34,327 nt of DNA from Pseudomonadales bacterium (GTDB lineage: Bacteria > Pseudomonadota > Gammaproteobacteria > Pseudomonadales > Azotimanducaceae), in assembly GCA_016763855.1 (NCBI GenBank), contig JAESSY010000003.1:1-34327 (forward strand), read 5' to 3'. Every line of letters starts with the position of its first letter. The first letter of the stretch is position 1. Positions 32,822 through 34,327 of this stretch are shown piece after piece. The translations under genes were made by a program, and so were the position numbers. Under the pieces are notes generated by a model. It was not told where the DNA came from and made no database searches. It was given only the letters and a program-made list of their open reading frames with translations.

Positions 32822-33864
32822 TGTTTCTAATTCGGATCATCCTCGGTCTTTTGATGCTGATTACGCTTTTATCACCGAGTCAGGTGCAAGCCCATCGCTT
32901 CGCTCCATCTCTGTTTAAAATGGTAGAAACCACGCAAGACGATTATAACGTGGTGTGGAAAACCCCAACTGAGGCGACAAGTAATACCCCATTGCGACCC
33001 ACATGGCCTGTTGGCTGCGAGATAATAAGAGAAAGCCCTATTGCGCGCGAAGGGACAGGTACGATCTCTAGTTGGGCCTTAGCTTGCGATCAACTTGGCG
33101 AGAGAGGGCTAATTGGGCAGAGGCTAGGGGTTACTGGGCTGGCAGAGAACCAGGCCACTGCGATGGTGATGCTCACCTTGAATGATGGCCGCTACTATCA
33201 AGGTGTAGTGAATGCCGATAACCCGGGTTTTTTGGTACCTGCAACGCCCAGCCAAACAAAGGTGATGAGTGAATACTCAGTGCTGGGCATTGAACACATT
33301 TGGGGTGGGGTGGATCATCTGATGTTTGTTTTCGGATTGTTGTTGCTAATCGGCGGTGGTTCTCGTTTACTTTGGACCATTACCGCGTTCACGGTGGGGC
33401 ACAGCATAACCCTGGCCGTGGTTATTTTGGTTTCCTTGGATTACTCCGTATCACTTATTGAATTTGCTATTGCCTTGAGTGTTTTCGTGCTGGCATTGGA
33501 GCTCGCGCGAGGTGACACTTCCGACACAAAAACAAATGCACGCAATGTATTTCGCCGTCACCCCTGGTGGTTAGCTGGTGGTTTTGGCTTACTGCACGGG
33601 ATGGGCTTTGCTGGTGCGCTGGTCGAGATCGGTCTGCCGCAGAACAACGTACCACTTGCTTTACTCTTCTTTAATGTCGGAATTGAAATAGGACAAATCG
33701 CTTTTGTGTTATTGGCAATCGGTGCCTGGTGGCTGATTGAGCGCTCAGTGACTTTAAGACAATTGACGATAAGTCAAAAACGGCTGATGCCCTTACCTGT
33801 CTATACACTTGGTGGGCTGTCTACCATGTGGTGCATTGAGCGAGGTCTGGAACTATTTAGCTGA
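32818..33864 (+). CDS. HupE/UreJ-like membrane protein
   Basis: The 348-residue protein has a signal peptide (to VQAHRF), an extracytoplasmic domain of about 120 residues and six or so membrane helices. Landmarks are GIEHIWGGVDHLMFVFGLLL, FTVGHSITLA, LLHGMGFAGALVEIG and FFNVGIEIGQIAF, with His/Asp groups likely to bind metal. HupE/UreJ proteins are regarded as nickel or cobalt permeases; this long form with an N-terminal domain is the HupE/UreJ_2 type, and its metal is unproven. GGGAGG precedes tandem ATGs; either may start. Confidence 0.88.
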   Translation: MMFLIRIILGLLMLITLLSPSQVQAHRFAPSLFKMVETTQDDYNVVWKTPTEATSNTPLRPTWPVGCEIIRESPIAREGTGTISSWALACDQLGERGLIGQRLGVTGLAENQATAMVMLTLNDGRYYQGVVNADNPGFLVPATPSQTKVMSEYSVLGIEHIWGGVDHLMFVFGLLLLIGGGSRLLWTITAFTVGHSITLAVVILVSLDYSVSLIEFAIALSVFVLALELARGDTSDTKTNARNVFRRHPWWLAGGFGLLHGMGFAGALVEIGLPQNNVPLALLFFNVGIEIGQIAFVLLAIGAWWLIERSVTLRQLTISQKRLMPLPVYTLGGLSTMWCIERGLELFS

Positions 33865-33866
33865 AT

Positions 33867-34021
33867 GGTATTGGCAAATTAACAGCCGACAAGTGACAAT
33901 GCTGCAATGAATAATCTAAAAATGTATAAACGATACCGATTCTCGGACTAGGCGTCCCCCCCCATCATCCAATATGCTGTCTGGCGGTATTTTGTGCTTG
34001 AAAAGGTAATTTGGCAATATC
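33867..34021. mobile_element. 155-bp MITE-like element bounded by IS6-end-like motifs
   Basis: The left end GGTATTGGCAAATTAAC (33867-33883) and right end GGTAATTTGGCAATATC (34005-34021) are inverted copies with three mismatches in 17. The interior has no open frame of note and contains a C8 run. The left end begins 2 bp after the HupE stop. Clear target duplications are not seen. Confidence 0.5.
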
Positions 34022-34059
34022 TATCTTAGACATCATAAGGGTGCCGCATCACAGTCACG

Positions 34060-34198
34060 ATGTTGTTTTCCATCCAAATATCCCGCAAACGATTTGCCCA
34101 AAAGCTCAACGTTGTAGCATATTTAACAGCTGAGAATCTTGCGCTTCGTCATCAGCTAATCGTTCTGAAACGAAACCAGAATCGACTACAACTCAAGG
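34060..34198 (+). pseudogene. Integrase-core (rve) transposase, N-terminal fragment
   Basis: YLTAENLALRHQLIVLKRNQ then NRLQLKG matches the N-terminal helix of integrase-core transposases with the ENLALRxQLxVLKR motif. The reading frame stays open to 34281 but similarity fades after about residue 50. It seems cut by the element starting near 34199. Confidence 0.7.
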
Positions 34199-34327
34199 GT
34201 AAGCGCCAATTTCTCCGCGTACTATCCCTTTATATTTACCGGCCTGATAATAAACGCTCCAATCACAGGAGTTCATTATGAGTCGAGTGACATTACAACA
34301 AAAACAAATCTGGTCAGATCACGTTAA
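34199..34327 (+). mobile_element. Probable left end of an IS66-family element
   Basis: GTAAGCG at 34199-34205 is the conserved terminal heptamer of IS66 elements. It lies 79 bp before an ATG that looks like an IS66 tnpA start. It interrupts the integrase-core transposase fragment. The rest of the element is outside the window. Confidence 0.5.
34278..34327 (+). CDS. IS66 accessory protein TnpA-like, first 16 codons, runs off the window
   Basis: ATG at 34278 has AGGAG (34268-34272) at good distance. The 16 residues MSRVTLQQKQIWSDHV resemble the start of IS66 TnpA proteins (MSxxTxEQKRxxWxxHV). The call rests on a very short stretch plus the GTAAGCG end upstream. Confidence 0.5.
   Translation, partial: MSRVTLQQKQIWSDHV

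Noticed and set aside
26600-34021. GTTAAT...GCC motifs as integron attC sites behind gene cassettes
   Set aside because: The RYYYAAC/GTTRRRY core pairs do not fit and no integrase is present; IS6-type ends explain them better.
1-34327. CRISPR array, tRNA or rRNA genes
   Set aside because: I saw no regularly spaced repeats and no cloverleaf or rRNA-like stretches while reading; small RNA genes could still be missed without a covariance search.

Overview
The window looks like chromosomal DNA of a gammaproteobacterium, probably aquatic or marine. This rests on the style of the proteins (QseC/PhoQ-like sensor kinase, DHC and DUF1924 cytochromes, a DUF3604 / prolyl isomerase / HupE row) and on moderate-to-low GC. 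Species cannot be read from the sequence. Coding density is moderate, and the gaps are full of decayed mobile DNA: relics of IS6, integrase-core and Y1 (REP-type) transposases, probable IS66 and IS21 ends, two families of short non-autonomous repeats, and broken Fic, Phd/PIN and glycerophosphodiesterase genes.

Layout. 1-765: start of a Y1 transposase running off the left edge, a tandem repeat and a dyad operator. 766-2494: secreted alpha/beta hydrolase overlapping a PadR regulator. 2876-6875 (minus): six-gene operon for a membrane cytochrome b, a DUF1924 monoheme cytochrome, a diheme cytochrome, a PepSY protein (frameshifted) and an OmpR-type response regulator with its sensor kinase; a 118-bp MITE sits between regulator and kinase. 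7465-8856: small ion channel, small membrane protein and lipoprotein. 9005-11853 (minus): chemoreceptor and glycerophosphodiesterase remnant. 11972-16325: TolB/TPR membrane protein and secreted oligoendopeptidase F. 16375-20290: promoter, operator and four-gene cluster (VOC protein, TetR, FAD hydroxylase, FAH hydrolase), apparently for an aromatic or cyclic ketone substrate. 20613-22202: alpha/beta hydrolase and a graveyard of IS6 and toxin-antitoxin pieces. 22231-25358: desaturase with a small membrane partner and divergent TetR, then a CDP-alcohol phosphatidyltransferase divergent from a CTP-dependent cytidylyltransferase. 25359-26629: IS21-like end, and a Fic gene fused to an IS6 transposase tail. 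26614-29391 (minus): TetR, a redoxin with in-frame UGA, and a cytochrome P450. 29419-33864: MITE, DUF3604 lipoprotein, prolyl isomerase-like protein and HupE/UreJ-like membrane protein. 33867-34327: second MITE-like element, truncated integrase-type transposase and the probable left end of an IS66 element.

The most striking item is the redoxin at 28159-28623 (minus). An in-frame UGA lies exactly where the first Cys of a CPFC active site belongs, and a perfect 7-bp stem with a GUU loop lies 10 nt behind it. This fits a selenocysteine codon plus bacterial SECIS element. Conventional gene calling would keep only the last 73 codons. The second strong observation is a one-base shift in an A6 run of the PepSY gene: restoring the frame gives a complete domain whose stop overlaps the response-regulator start.
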